The notes beneath the pieces were generated by a model. That model did no database searches and was not told where the DNA came from. It worked only from the letters and a program-made list of their open reading frames with translations. 64,000 nucleotides of DNA from Hirsutella rhossiliensis (Eukaryota > Ascomycota > Sordariomycetes > Hypocreales > Ophiocordycipitaceae), in NCBI RefSeq assembly GCF_020360975.1, contig NW_025408687.1, forward strand, positions 744,001 to 808,000. The letters are read 5' to 3'. Each line of letters opens with the position of its first letter. Position 1 is the first letter of the stretch. Below are positions 21,542-34,700 of the stretch, piece by piece. The position numbers and the translations under genes were made by a program.

Positions 21542-24500
21542 TCAGTACGGGATGCCGTTGGTTAAGAGCTGAAACTGGTCGTAGATGCCCGTGCTGTAGC
21601 TCGAGAAGCTCTTCTTGATGAGGTCCTTCATAAAGTCGGCCGCCTCGCGCTCGGTCCTGTCGAGGACGAAGCGCTCGCGGAAGTGCTTGACGCTCTCGGG
21701 CTTGAAGCACGGCAGGCCGCTGTCCATCATGAGCAGGACAATCTGGCTGAGCTTGTCGCAGTACTGCCTGCTGGCGAGAAAGGCCTTTACGCAGAGCTCC
21801 TCGAACCACTTGAAGCTCTGGTGGTCCGTCGAGCCGCCCATGACGGCCACCATTTCGCTCGTCAGCTTGAAGGGGGCGCGCTCAAACTTGATGCCGCCGG
21901 GCGCAATGTCGAAGCAGAAGCCAAAGTCAATGTGCAGGATGTGGCCGGCGTCGTCAACCATGATGTTGCCGTTGTGCCGGTCCTTGAACTGCAGCAGGAA
22001 CGAAATCACCGAGTAGGCCGCCATCGACTTGACGAAGTTGTTGCGCGCCTGCTGGAACCGCAGCGAGTCCTCGTTGCCGTACTTGGACACAAAGTAGTCG
22101 TACAGCCCGTTGACCGCCTCGCGGCCCAGCATGTCGCGTGAGATGGAGTTGGGCAGCACGTCGATGACGCCGCACCCGGGAGCCGTCGCCGTCACCCGGT
22201 ACGGGAACACATACACCTCGAGCCCCACGCTGTGGAAGATGCCGCGGAACGCCGCAATCATCTGCAGCGCCAGCACGTCCTGCCGGCAGTCGTCGCCCAC
22301 CTTGAAGATGGCCGACTGCCACGCCTCGACCATGTTGTCCTTGGCGTCTTGGCCCTGCTTGCTGGCCTCCTCGGGCAGGACGCCGGCATCCGGGCCGCCC
22401 GTCTTCTTCTTCCTGATGCGAAACGTCGCCATGTAAGGCGCCTTGGCGTGGCTCTGCAGAGGCTTGCCCGACTTGCGGTCGATGCCAATGACGACGCCGT
22501 CGGGGTTGCTGGGCAAGTAGACTCCGACCTCGACCTTGATCTTGCGAAGCTCCTCTTCAATCTTTTGCTTCTTCTCCGGCTTCGGGCGCCTGATGAGCGG
22601 CTTCAGCTTTCCGGAAATCCCCGTTACTTCGTCGAAGAAGGCAAACTCGCGCTCGTAGAAATCCTTGTCCTCGGCGGCGAAGCTGTCCACCATCTTCTCC
22701 ATGACGCTGTCGAGCGTTGGCTTGATCTCGTCCGGCACCTGAGCGTCGTCGTCCTTGTACGAGTTGGCCTTCATGTTCCATATAATTTGGTGGGCGAATA
22801 ATTGGGAAAACTGTGCCGTCTGGAGAATAAAGCGCTCGACGTATCCCAGGGTATCATATCTAAGTGTCTGGACAATCTGCGGAACATAGAAGAACGTGAC
22901 ATCGATCGAGTGGCTCTCGAGCGCCCGCATCGCGTATTGAATGAGGAACGGGTGGTCCTTGTACGCCGGCAGGAACATGCTCACAGCAGTGAGCGGGTTC
23001 ACGGGTTGCCAGTACAGGAGATGCTTCTCGACGGTCAGCTAGCGCTAGACGAGTTTCAAATCAACTTTCACTGACCTTCAACTGCAAGTTGACGTCGTCG
23101 GGGAGATGCCCGCCAAACATGAGAGCCAAAGCTTCCGGCTCCGACACTGCCCTCTCGGGCTTGCTCAGGAGCAGCTGTCTAATCTCCCGGTGGAGGCGAG
23201 GAAAGTGGAATCTTGTCGCCAGCTCGATAGCAATGCAAGGGTCCTGTTCCCATGCAGTACCAGTCAGAGACAGCAGGGAGGTCTCCACAGTCGCCTTTGA
23301 TGCGTTGAGGAGTGAGAAGTGGCTGCTATGCTGGTTCAACGGACTGATCCATACGTTCAGTCGCGCCTGTTCGTTCTCGAGCAGGAGCTGGAGCAGCTGC
23401 TCCTTTGCCTGCAGAGACTTGACGTTGCCAATGGTGTGGGCCCCGATGAAAGACACGACCTTAAGGGCAGCGAGGACGTCCGAAATCAGGCGGACCTCGG
23501 TTTTCAGTTGCAGGACGTTGCTGCCATACGACCATCCGGGCGAATTCCTGAACCAGCTGAGGCCTGCCGACAGGATCTTCTCCTTGAGTCTCCATTGAGC
23601 AGTTGCCCCAATAGTGGTGCTAGTACGTAGCACTTTCAAGCCGAACAAGACGGTCTGGAAGTGCAGCTCCCTCGCCATAGGGTGGGAGGTGGAATCTTTG
23701 ATAGCATTCATTGTGAGATCCAGCATGCGAAGGAAGACTCTCTGGGTGTCGCCACTGCCCAGTCGCGTTGCGTTCAAGTGGCTGCTAAAGAACTGCAAAA
23801 GGCGCGTGTGCGGAGAAAGCATATCATGGATCGACTGTCTTTTCTTGGCTAACGTCTCGAGCTCGCTCGGCGCAAACTCTTCCCTCTGGAAAAAGGGATC
23901 CGGGTGCGTCAGCGTCGGATCAAACAAGCCGACTTTTCGAGTAATCGTAAACTCCCACTGCTGTGCGATGCTGCTCAACAGCTTGGGCTCCAGCCTCGGG
24001 TTTTCGTTCATGACGCCCAGCCAAAGGGAGACGCCAAGCTTGATGGACTGCTTGGTGAAGAGAGAAAAGGGTATGCTGACGAGATAACGAGCGACAGCAG
24101 ACTCGTCTCTCGAGCTGCGGCAAAGCAAGGCCGCGGCTCTCCGCAGGATATCTCGCACTTCGTTCAAGGACGGAGCTTTCTTGCTGAGGATCCTAGCCTC
24201 AACGTGAGCCAGCGCAGTGGAGGCATTGGCGCTGTCCGTCACCGACGACTGTGACAACGTCGGCCTGAGCTTCAGGTTGGCGAGAGCTATTAGCTCGTTG
24301 CCGGTATCAGGCAGTGTCTCTCCGTAGCGGTACTCCTGACGCGTCGTGTATTGCGCAATCAGGTCCGATGCTGTGTTGATGTCGCAATCCCCGACCCTAC
24401 CCAGAGACTGCAGTCTGGTATCGGTTGATGGGATGATGGACCCAAGCCCGAGTGCGAATGATCTTCCCAGTGAGATATGGCCGTACGCGCCTTCGTCGTC

Positions 24501-27500
24501 AAACTCGGATAGGTACGTCTGCAGCAGGCCTTTGATGTCCAGGGGTGCAAGGCCGATGGCGGCGCTTACCCAAATCTTTGCCTTTCGATTTAGTATGTCC
24601 AGCGTCCAGCGTCGATAGTCAAAGTCATCCGAAAGCTCTACTGTGACTTTGCCAAGCTCAGAAGAGAATGTCGACCTCGGCGTGTACAGATCGGTTTCGG
24701 CTTCGAGGCAGCTGGACCACATGAGGGAAAGGAGCTCCAGCAGCGCAAAGAGGGACGACCTGTAGCACAAGACCGAGGGCACATCCCGGATGATTCGGTC
24801 GGCGCATTGCAACGCGGCCTGCTGCACACGCTCGATCCGATGGCAGCACTTGCAAAAGATGGCGGCAAGCTGAGTAGCCGCATACTGCGCCGAGAAGGGG
24901 GGGTCGGCGCCACCCAGCGTCTTCTTGAGATACCTATCCACAACGGCGGAAGCGATGCCTTCCATGGTGCCGCTGACTTCGCCTTTTCGCATGCTGGGCT
25001 CCAGGAAATACGACAAGACCTTGGTGCAGTCTCCCGAGTCCGCGCGAAGGCTCTCGACGAGATACGCCGCTTGAAGGAAGATGACCTTTCGGTAGCTCAA
25101 ACTCTTAATATCAGCCGCCTTGGTCGGTATGAGTTCGCTGAGAAGCTTCTTCTGCGTGGCCTCCCGCTCATTGGTGTTGCCTCGCCGCAACACGGTATTG
25201 AGTTCGATGTCGCTTTCGACTTGCTCGCTTCGCTCACCGGTGATCAAGGGCGGTGAGTGAACTGCAATGGTGCGGAGCTCGTTCCAGTACTTCTTGCCGC
25301 GGTCCGTACCGGTCGTGAGGCCATGTACGACAATGTTGAACCAAGCATCACGGAGAAGAGAGCGGGCCTCGTCGTCTTCGATGGGTCCGGACGCAAGGTC
25401 GTTGCTGGCCATGAACACAGCCAGAGGGCGCAAGAGCTCTCCAATCTCTTGAGCGACGAGTTTGACATCTGACTCTCGGGTATGGCTGGACGATTCCACG
25501 TCGCCAAGAGAAATGATGCTATCCAGCAAGTGCTCCCAGTAGATGTCAAACAGCGGAGAGTCGCGTCTCAAGTTGGCCGACACATGCGTCCTGGCTTTCA
25601 TAACCTGCACAGCGTGTAAGCAGACGTATGGATTCCCGCCCGGCGCCGGGTACTCACGGCCGCCAGCAAAAACTCCTTGTTCTCGACGATTCCAATGTGG
25701 CATATCCTGCTGTACATCTTGAGCAAAGCGCGGAACTCAAGCTGCCCGCCCATCAGGGCCAAAGTTGCGGCGCCAGAGATAACGTGGGCATCCACGTCGG
25801 CGTTGACCTTGTCGACCTTTTGCAGGAGCATGGACTGCGCCAAAGCCGTAATCTTCTCGTCTTGGCACGCTGTTGCAATGCCGCAGATGGCCTGCACCAC
25901 ATTTCCATATACAATCGCAGTCTCCTCCTCGCCATTCATCTGCAGTGAGATGGAGCTCCCTGTGGAATGCCGGCCGGCGTAAACAGGAGGTATGGCTTCG
26001 CCCGCGGCAGTGCCGTTAGCCTGGCCGTTGGCGGCTATGCCGTCCGATACAGGGCTGAGCACGTTGCCGAGCGTGTAGAGGGTGCTGATGACAGCGTCTT
26101 CGGAGAGCGTCTTGAGAACAAAGGCCAGACTCCTCGATGCCACGCCGACGGTGTCACCACGAGGCGCCGATTGGACAAGAAACCTGGGGAGAACGCGGAT
26201 GACTGTCGAAGAAACGGCTGGGGCAATGCGACATATCAGAGCGAGGCATCGTAAGACAACTGATGCCAGAGCATTGTCCGCCATCTGCGTCGGATCCTCG
26301 AGCGTCTCTTGCAGCCAGCCCATGAGGACGTCTACCTCGGCAATCTGGTCATTAAGCAATGAACAATTCAGAAACGTAATCATGGCCGCAGACTTGACGG
26401 CATAAGCCAATTTCTGCTGGTTCGGCGATCCGAGCCGAACAAAGTCGGCGTCAGCCTCAATGTAGTCCATCTTCTCGACCGCGAGGCCAGTATATGTCTC
26501 GATGGCTTTCAGGTCACTGTCGAGGAAACGGTCCGGTTCTGACTGGCCGTGCCCGCCTTCGGACATGAGCAGGTCTAACACATGGTTCGCGCGGAGGGTC
26601 GGTCCATCCGCAACCATCAAGGCCGCGCTGGAGAGCACCAGCCACATGAAGCTACGCTGGAGGAGCATGGCCCCGAGTGGCCGTCCAGACGATGCGTAAT
26701 GGCGCAGAAGTCGCTTCCATTCCTTTGTCTCTCGGTCCTGGCTATGGGAGTTTCGAATGGTGGACAGAGAGGTCTCGAGCGCAACGAGGAACGGCTCCGA
26801 AAGGAGCTGCTTGAGCTTCTGAATCATCCCAAGCCGGCTGCCAGCTTTCCAGAAGTCGGCCTGTGCAGAGGCCGCATCTAAGAATCCAAGCAGAGCGAGA
26901 GCAATCGTTGCCGTGCGAACAGCATCTTCCATGGTTGGGTTTTCGGGGTCGCCAACCTGCGAGACGACGGTCTCGATAACCTTGCCGCATGAGATGGTGA
27001 AAGCCCAAATGCCGTCCGCAACTGTGTCTTTGAGATCCCCGAAGTTGAGCCCGAGGGCCAACAAGGCTCCGGCGACGTGGAAGGCGAGTGATTCGGTCGG
27101 AGAGGGCTCGATCCTACGAAAGAAGGGCGACGGGACAAAGGCTTGAGAATGAGCCTCGAGCATGTAGGGGATAAGCTGATAGGAAAGCCTCTGAGCGCTC
27201 TGGCTAGACTGGATGCTTGGCGCCGACTTGCACAAGGCCAGGAGAACCTCGAACTCGCGAATAGACTGGCCGAAATCAACATCTGCTCACAGGTTCGCCG
27301 TCGACGGGGAGGGGTCACTAACCATGGGGACTCGGCCCAGCGAGCCCGCCTGCTTCGCGCCGGGACCTCCATGAGCAATGTCCCTGCCCCGGGCTCCGGC
27401 GTGGCATGCCCTGCAGAGCTTGTCGAGATCGGAGCGGTCGAGCGCGGTGGTCGAGCTGGCCGCGGACAGCGAAGCTATCTTCTCGAGCGCCTTGGCGCGG

Positions 27501-27511
27501 ACGTCACGCAT
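21542..27511 (-). CDS. STT4: phosphatidylinositol 4-kinase Stt4 (type III alpha)
   Basis: This kinase makes PI4P at the plasma membrane, working with Efr3/Ypp1-type scaffolds. Four exons (27323-27511, 25658-27265, 23076-25604, 21542-23023) give 1,935 residues, close to yeast Stt4 (about 1,900). All joins are phase 0. A long helical N-terminal solenoid precedes the catalytic domain in about the last 260 residues. Visible catalytic features are FKVGDDCRQDVLALQMIAAF (the N-lobe region), the catalytic loop FKDRHNGNIM and the metal-binding HIDFGF. The helical domain just before shows HLLYWQPVNPLTAVSMFLP and ALESHSIDVTFFYVPQIVQ, typical of PI4KA. The join before HLLYW uses a CTGAC branch and an AAG acceptor; an alternative acceptor upstream would add four residues. 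It shares a divergent promoter with the proteasome gene. Confidence 0.96.
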
Positions 27512-27912
27512 GATTTCCTGTTTCTCTAGGATCGTCAAAAGGAGCGCATAGACAGAGGACAGACGCAGGAGCTCGAGGAGACGCTCGAGACGATGCTATG
27601 CTGCTTGGCCCCCTTTGAGAGACGGGAGTTCTCGTGTTGATGAGGTGAGCTTGCCAGAAGCCAGGTATCGAACACTCCGATTGGCCGAGCCCCTTGGCTG
27701 CAGCGCTAGCTTAGTCATTCGATCTACCCTGGACGTGGCACAGAGCTACTGTTACTGGACAAGGCTCCAGACCTGACGCGACGACTTCAACCGCCTCGAG
27801 ACAATCCATAAATCGCTCGTCCGTCTCGCTTCCGTACCCACGCATCACCGGAGCTATCAATCTCGGTAGCCATCTTGCGCAGCATCCCACGCAGCTTTAC
27901 CCAATCGCCAAG
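27512..27912. promoter_or_regulatory. divergent promoter between STT4 and PRE7
   Basis: There are 401 bases between two start codons facing apart, so both core promoters must lie here. I looked for the yeast proteasome element GGTGGCAAA and did not find it. No TATA box is evident on either side. Confidence 0.55.
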
Positions 27913-28757
27913 ATGGCCGCCATGTTCAGCCAGAACCCGGCTACGGAAGGTCCCGGCTACTCCTTTTCCGATGCTCTCAAGGCCAACGGCGAGCCGAGAG
28001 AGCACCGCTTCAACCCGTAAGTATCCCAAGGAAAATCTCTCTGCCGTGGCCGAGCTCACACGCCCTCAGCTACACCGACAACGGCGGCTCCACGCTCGGC
28101 ATCGCAGGCGCCGACTTTGCCATCATGGCCGGTGACACGCGCCACACGAGCGGATACAGCATCAACTCTCGCATGGCTCCCAAGGTGTTCAAAGTCGGCG
28201 GTTCCACGTCCTCCCAAGAGGATGCCACGATAGTCCTGTCGGTGTGCGGCTTCGCTGCCGACGGCGCAGCCCTGCGTGACCAGCTGGACACCGTCTGCAA
28301 AATCTACCGATATCGCCACGGCAAGCCCATGACGCTGAATGCCTGCGCTAAGCGTCTGTCCACGATCCTCTACCAGAAGCGCTTTTTTCCCTACTACGTC
28401 ACCGCGATGCTGGGCGGGCTCGACGAAGATGGCAAGGGAGCCGTCTACTCGTACGACCCGGTCGGCAGCTACGAGCGTGAGCAATGCCGCGCAGGGGGCG
28501 CGGCAGCCAGCTTGATCATGCCGTTCCTGGACAACCAGGTCAATTTCAAGAACCAGTACATTCCAGGGAGCGGGACAGGCCACGACCTGCAGGAGCGAGA
28601 ACGCCACCCGCTGTCGCGGTCAACAGTGGAGACGCTTGTCAAGGATGCGTTTGACGGTGCCGCGGAGAGGCATATTGAAGTCGGCGACGCCCTGCAGATG
28701 ATGATCATCACCAAGAACGGAATCGAGGAGACTGTCTTGCAGATGAAGAAGGACTGA
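27913..28757 (+). CDS. PRE7: 20S proteasome subunit beta-6
   Basis: This is a non-catalytic beta-ring subunit of the 20S proteasome. The exons are 27913-28016 and 28070-28757 (53-base intron, GTAAGT donor, CAG acceptor), giving 263 residues. The N-terminal part carries the beta6 landmark PYTDNGGSTLGIAGADFAI, split by the intron. It continues with AGDTRHTSGYSINSR and the FFPYYVTAMLGGLDEDGKGA stretch characteristic of beta6. YSYDPVGSYER and the C-terminal GDALQMMIITKNGIEE follow. The position corresponding to the catalytic Thr1 is not a processed Thr-Thr start, consistent with an inactive beta subunit. A second in-frame ATG lies three codons downstream. Confidence 0.96.
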
Positions 28758-31700
28758 GCGGGAGGCGGCTTTTGTGAGGTAGCTTGCGTGTATGATAATT
28801 GCCTTGGAGAACGGTCCTTGATAAAACTTCGTGTCCGTCTAGCCTACTCGGCGTCAACAGCTCACCATGAGCATACCACGACTGATAGCGTAGCATACTC
28901 TGAGCGGTTACATGTGAAATCAGACATGCGGAAAACGGTTGCCTTGAAATACGTAGAAGCAGGGAAGCCGGGGTCCACCGTTGAAGCTTGACCACGAGCA
29001 GCAGGTCTTGTCCACTGGGGGGTGATCCAACTCTGGCGCCCTGGCACTCTGCTGCTCCCTCCTCTGAAGATTGAAAAGCGGCTTGTGCGCCGAGTTGTCC
29101 GGCCCGTTGATGGGGCCGGTTCTGGCGAAGAGACGGTTGTGCCGCTTGGGGCTCAGGCTTGACTCTGGCCTCGTTATGGATCAAGTTGACATTCACACTT
29201 CGGCTTGTTTTCCCTCTTCTCGCCCCAGTCCAATGGTGGTGGCTACACGGCGACGAGACCACCGGCGGCGAGCACTCAAAACGGGTGCCTGGTGAGCGGC
29301 AGCGGTGGCCTGACGGCAAAGAAAGACGACGTATCATTTCAGCGGCGAATAGCCAGGTCGTGCTTCCTGATATACCGGGGAAGCAGCGTGACGATCCGTC
29401 TGGCCCTGGGGCTGCTAGGCTATCGGTATCATACGTCCATCCCCGTCTATTCTTGCACCCCCCTGCCGAGCAAAATCTGACAAAGGCCTTCCACATAAGT
29501 CCCCTGCCTTGCAGTAGCAAGCGCCATGGCAACATAGCCTTCCCTGGTTGCATATTTCGGGTGAAAGGGCTCGACTGCAGTCCCTAGCGGTGGCGACAAA
29601 CTATCGCACATGCTTGAGAAACGGTTGAGACTTTCCAGGCGGCGGGCCGTTGGCCCAGAGCCCCAGACATGCTCTCTGTGCGGAACACACGGGGCAGATG
29701 GGTTTCTTTAGACTGCTGGCCAGGCCCTTGACGAGAAAAACACCCAGCCACGAAGTCTAGCCAACCTCTCAGGGCCATGCCTAGGCGGATGGCAGGGACA
29801 TTGGCAGCATAGGCGGCTGTGTTGTGCTGTCCTCACAGAGTGGAGCTGGCGTGCACACGATCCACGGCAGGGAGAGTTGTGTTTGATATCACCGATGGAT
29901 CCAGGCCTCGGTGCGAGCCGTCCACCCAGACCATTTGCATGTCGCATGGATACGGAGCATTTGCCACGGAGCATAGGGTAGTGGCGGGCACTCTGCTCGT
30001 CGGGCCCAGAGACTCAAAGCGGCGGCAACCTGTCTGTCGTGCCCGACTGCCCGCAGCATCCTACCAAAAGGGAAGTGATCCGAGGGCGCGCCGGCCAATC
30101 CACGTCGTGGCTGTGTCCTCATGCGGTATGTATATCGGCGGATTCTGTACCGCGGCGGGCGATCGGGGAGAATGGAACTAGTTGTGCGCGTTTCCCCTGC
30201 TCAAAGGTGACGAGTGTTTTATCCGGGTAGTCCTGGTGTTTCGCACACGGCCAGCACGTTTTCCCGGCTCAAAGGCGATGATGGGTCAATTGTTTCTTAC
30301 ATGAACAGAGTGGAGCAACATTCAAAGAAACGCAAGCAACACGTTCAAGGTGTGCTAGGCCCAGGTGATAGATGGTTGAGTGGAATGCTCCAGGGTGAGC
30401 ATTGCATGCTTCGTTCGACTCGCCTCGACGCGAGCCCTCGACATGGGCAAAACAAAGACATGAATTTGCCATGTGCATTATGCGTGCACGCACCTCGCCA
30501 GCCACGATGATTGTCGCGGTTCTCGTCGGGTGTCTTTCCCGTGCCACTCGGCCTTGCGTGGCTGCATCCATCATCCATCGTCCATCATCCCTCGATCCCT
30601 TCTCGAGACATACCTCGGCCGTGGCATTTGGGCTTTCCAGCACCCGTGCATGCGTCCCTGATGCGAGAGAGATTGGGAGTGCGAGTCGAGCAGCATCATC
30701 ACTCGGCCTGGGCTAGTGGCTCCCCCGAGAAACGAGGCTGCGTGTAGCAGGTGTACAGGTGAGCTGCGTCATCGCTGCCAAGGCAGATGACTTTGCCGGC
30801 ATGTATACATGTATGCAAGGAGAAGATTGGCTTGTGAAGGGTGACAAAGGTGGTGTGGTGCATGGTTGGGGGCCGTTCACAAGCCACAGCGCCGGGGGGT
30901 AGCGCAGGGGGCTGACGTCTCAAGCTGTTCGACAATGACGACATGGCCCGGGCGTGCAGGCATGGAACCTTGGGAAAAATCAGGATGCATTTGTCAAAAA
31001 CCGCCTTCGACGCTTTTCTCCATGACCACGACGTCATCCCGCCAGTGGGGTAGCGGGATCCTTGGCGCCTCTCACTTCATTCACTGGACGATCAGCGCCC
31101 ACGACGCATTGTGGACATGCCAATTTGGCGAAACGGGTTCCATCGAGAAGAGCAAAAGAGTCCACGCCCAAGACGGGGTGCGAATAGCTAAGCTGTTCAG
31201 CTGTTGCACCGGCCGCTGGTTGTAGGAAGTGTTCCGAGTGGTTTGTCCCCGGAAACCGCTCGAACAGCAAGTACTGTACATGGTAGAAATGCCAAACTCA
31301 CCCCGGGAAGGCCCAATGATCAGTACTCTGCAGTGCTGGGCCCAGAACATCAGGGCCTGCGATGCTTGTCCATCTCACCTCAGATTGTCATAACGCCGAC
31401 AACGTGGGGAGAATGTACGAAGAGCTCGGCTGGTACAGTAAGCCACGAGGAAGCCCAAGTCCTGAGCGGGACTACGGATACGTCCAGAACAGAGTCAATG
31501 TCGCTCGGGTCCTGTGGTTTCCGATGCAGCAAGGCCAGGTACTCCCGAGACATGGAGCTACTTTTTATCTCCGAAGCAGAGGTGGTAAGGTGCTACCTGC
31601 CTAGTTGCCTAGGTAGTCCGCATAGTTCGTAAAGTTAGTACCTACCTACCTAGGTACCTACCTACGTTAGGTACGGTAGGCTGGCACTGGGTACAGGCTG

Positions 31701-34700
31701 GTACTAGGTACCCACCTCATGAGCTGGGTAACTGTACCTCTACTTCATCCCTCCAGTCCAGGTAGAATGGCTGGTTCCTTGGGCGGTGATGCAGGGAGAG
31801 CTTGCAGTCGCGGAACCTGAGCCATGACCCTGCAAGCCGTGCCCAAACATACTACGTAGGCAGGTATGTAGGTGGTGCTCGATTCGTGGGGAACCCGCAA
31901 ATACCGTGGAGCATTGCATAAATGCCGTGCCGATGCAGGCAATTCTCTCGAGATCTGGAATGTCTTGTCCATGGCCTAGGCACTCGGTGCGGCTACGTAC
32001 TGTGCCTGCACAAGCAGCAGATGCAAACAGCGGATGCTGGGTACCCAACTGCAACGAGCAAGAGGGAACTAGAGGGTACGCGGCGATGTCGTCGAGGTTC
32101 TGCTCCTCTCAGGTCTCAAGCAATCTCACGGCAAGACGACCATGTCTGTGCCACATGGCAAATCCAGATTTCCATCCCAAGTCGTGGTCGCGGCTGATCA
32201 GCGCGGCTGCTTACATAAGCCATCTCATTTCGCCTTGGCACTGCTTGTCCTTTGCGGCGTTGCGCCCTGTGCGCTTCATCATGTGCCAGGTGCGTAACTA
32301 CCGCGTACCGATGATCGTCGGCATGCTACCGAGCAATACGTCCAGACCGAGTTGAAACACCACACGCCCAAACGGCTCCAAGGCCCCGCCCTTGGTGCCC
32401 AATCAGAGTGGGCGGAAGCGCGGGTGGCAAAAAGGGCGTCGGGCCCGAGCATCGGTGCCTGGGTGAGGCGCGGACCACACAAACATGCCCTATATCTGAC
32501 CTCTGCCGCCCGCAGCGATTACGAGCCGCAGCCCCGGCGGCTGCGCGCAAATAGCTCCCCGGTTAGTGAGCTTGGCCAGCTTCTGCTAGCGGGCTAGAGG
32601 AGGCGCGAAACGGGAATGATCTTCGGAACGGGCCTGGAGCGTCCCCTAGGTAGGATTCCGGGCATTCGATGTCCCTCATGCTTGGGCGAGGAGCACATCG
32701 AATCGTGCTGTCCACGGGCTCGGGGGGGGGCAAAGGCCGATTCCAAGGCTGTCAAGGCTGGCAATGGCGTTTGCAGTTGTCCAAGCCACATGGGGGTGGG
32801 AGCAGGCAGGCAGTGGGTGTGCCGGGCCGCCACGGACATTTTGCATCGACTTTCCTTTTGGCTGACAGGGGCTGGTAAGTAGGTACTTGGTGCGTACAAT
32901 ACGTGTACTCGCTGCTGGTTTACTGGTTTATGTGCGCGGCACTGGGTCAGTTGGGCTTAGAGCTTGTGAGCACGCCAGGTACCTACTTACCTACCCAGAT
33001 GGTACTGACAGAAGAGGCATTGGCATCCGCTGTTGACCTTTTCCATGCATTCAGAGTGGCACTACCTAGTAGTACCTACTACACCGCGTATCTGCCACAA
33101 GCACTCCGGCCGAATCCAGGCAGCGGCTGCTCTTGTGCAGGCCATCCGCGCCACAGCACATGTGGAAGACGCCTCGACCCTTGGGCCGCAAGAGTTCCTG
33201 GTCAACAGCCTTCCTCGTCGAGACTCGACGAGCATCTCCCGGCCCACACACACTCGCTCAAGGGTCCAGTCGGGTGCAACAAACTCAATCAAGTCGAGAT
33301 GTGGGTTAGCCGCCAACGGCCCCGTCGCCGGCCTTGATTGGCCTCTCCGGTCCCGTGCGTACCGGTACCATCGATGGCATCATGATACTGTACTGTATGA
33401 TATTGTGGCCGAGAGTTGGATCCTGGCCAGTGCGTGGGTTATGATGCGCCCGCCACCACGCACCAGCCCTTTGCGTGGCTTACACGTAGCCTCTGCGGGT
33501 GCCAGTGGACAGGCAGGCAGGGCAGGGTGTGCGCCCGCGTCCTGTATGTACGTCTGTATGTGTGGTCTGTATGTAAATCAAAAGGGGAGGCTTACAGGGG
33601 ACCAGAGGGGGGCGACGTTGACATGCCCAAAACCAAATGGACGAACGGCCTTGACTCTCGCTCGTGCAGTTGGCGCCCCCCACCGGGTGGCAAATGTCGT
33701 CCTCTCATGGTACTCTGGTTTGATCTCCCTTGGCCGCCCTCCCGCCTCCCGCCATGCCGAGGACTCGGATCCAGGTCCACATGGATTTGCCTCCCCCCCG
33801 CCCTGCAACTCTTCAGACATCCTGACAAGCCTCGAGTTGCAGCACCGTACGTACCGTACGCAGCCAAGATTGGCACAATCACCATCGCTTGTGGGACACG
33901 AGCAGCCACGTCTGTACTCGGCGCCACTCCAAGCCCACTCCAGCTCACAGGCATTCGACGCTCTTCTCTGTCGATCCATCTGCCAGAGGTGGCGCCGAGG
34001 CTTTCCGGGCCTTGTCTCCCCTCTCTCTCTGTGCTTGCCCGGCACTTGGCTTCCATCTCGAGCACTACGGATACAGTACTAGTACCAGTAGTCACTCGCC
34101 CGGATCCCTCTGAGAGCCTCCGTGGTCATTCTGCTACAGGCGCCGAGGTACTGGTACATCCCCCCCCGTGGCCCGCCGCTCGTGGAAGCCACCGCCGAAA
34201 TCTTGTTAGCCGGGGGGTGTGCGTGTGTTTCCTCTGCTCTGCTCCTGAGCCCACACGCCTCCTCCAGCCCTACTATGTCTTACCCTCACCTGGTTTATGT
34301 ACTGTACCTACTACCTGCCTTATCGACTTACCTCACCTTCCCTTTGACAGACCCGCAATTGTCGCCTCCAGCCCCATCGTCCTCTTTCTTGCATGCACAA
34401 TCTTACACGCCGCTTCTTCTCCTTGGGCAGATGTCTGTTCTGCCATCCTTCCCCCCGACTCGCAGCTCCTTCAGACTCTTCAGTCCCAGCCACCGCCCTT
34501 CTTGTACGCCTGTCCGCCCCTACGAGTTCAAGGAAGCCGGCGTCCACCGATCCCCCGGATTTAGGAACTTGACACTGTCGAGTACCGACACGGCGTCGTG
34601 AGCAGCCCGACCTCTCTCCGCCCAACGACGTTGCGGTAGCTGCGGCGTTGCTCTTGTGGGTGGTGTGCCCCGTCGTGCGGGCCCCCTTGTCTTGCTCCGG

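Noticed and set aside
19259..28757. A functional gene cluster (metal transporter, PI4-kinase, proteasome)
   Set aside because: These are unrelated housekeeping genes with their own promoters. I see no backbone enzyme, regulator or transporter set that would mark a metabolic cluster.
28708..29553. 281-codon minus-strand frame at the 3' side of PRE7
   Set aside because: It overlaps the end of PRE7 antisense and has no domain or signal; likely chance.
33033..34564. Two overlapping plus-strand frames of 349 and 382 codons
   Set aside because: They overlap in different frames, are rich in Pro, Ser, Arg and Cys, and carry no domain or sensible splice partners. I treat them as chance frames in GC-rich spacer.
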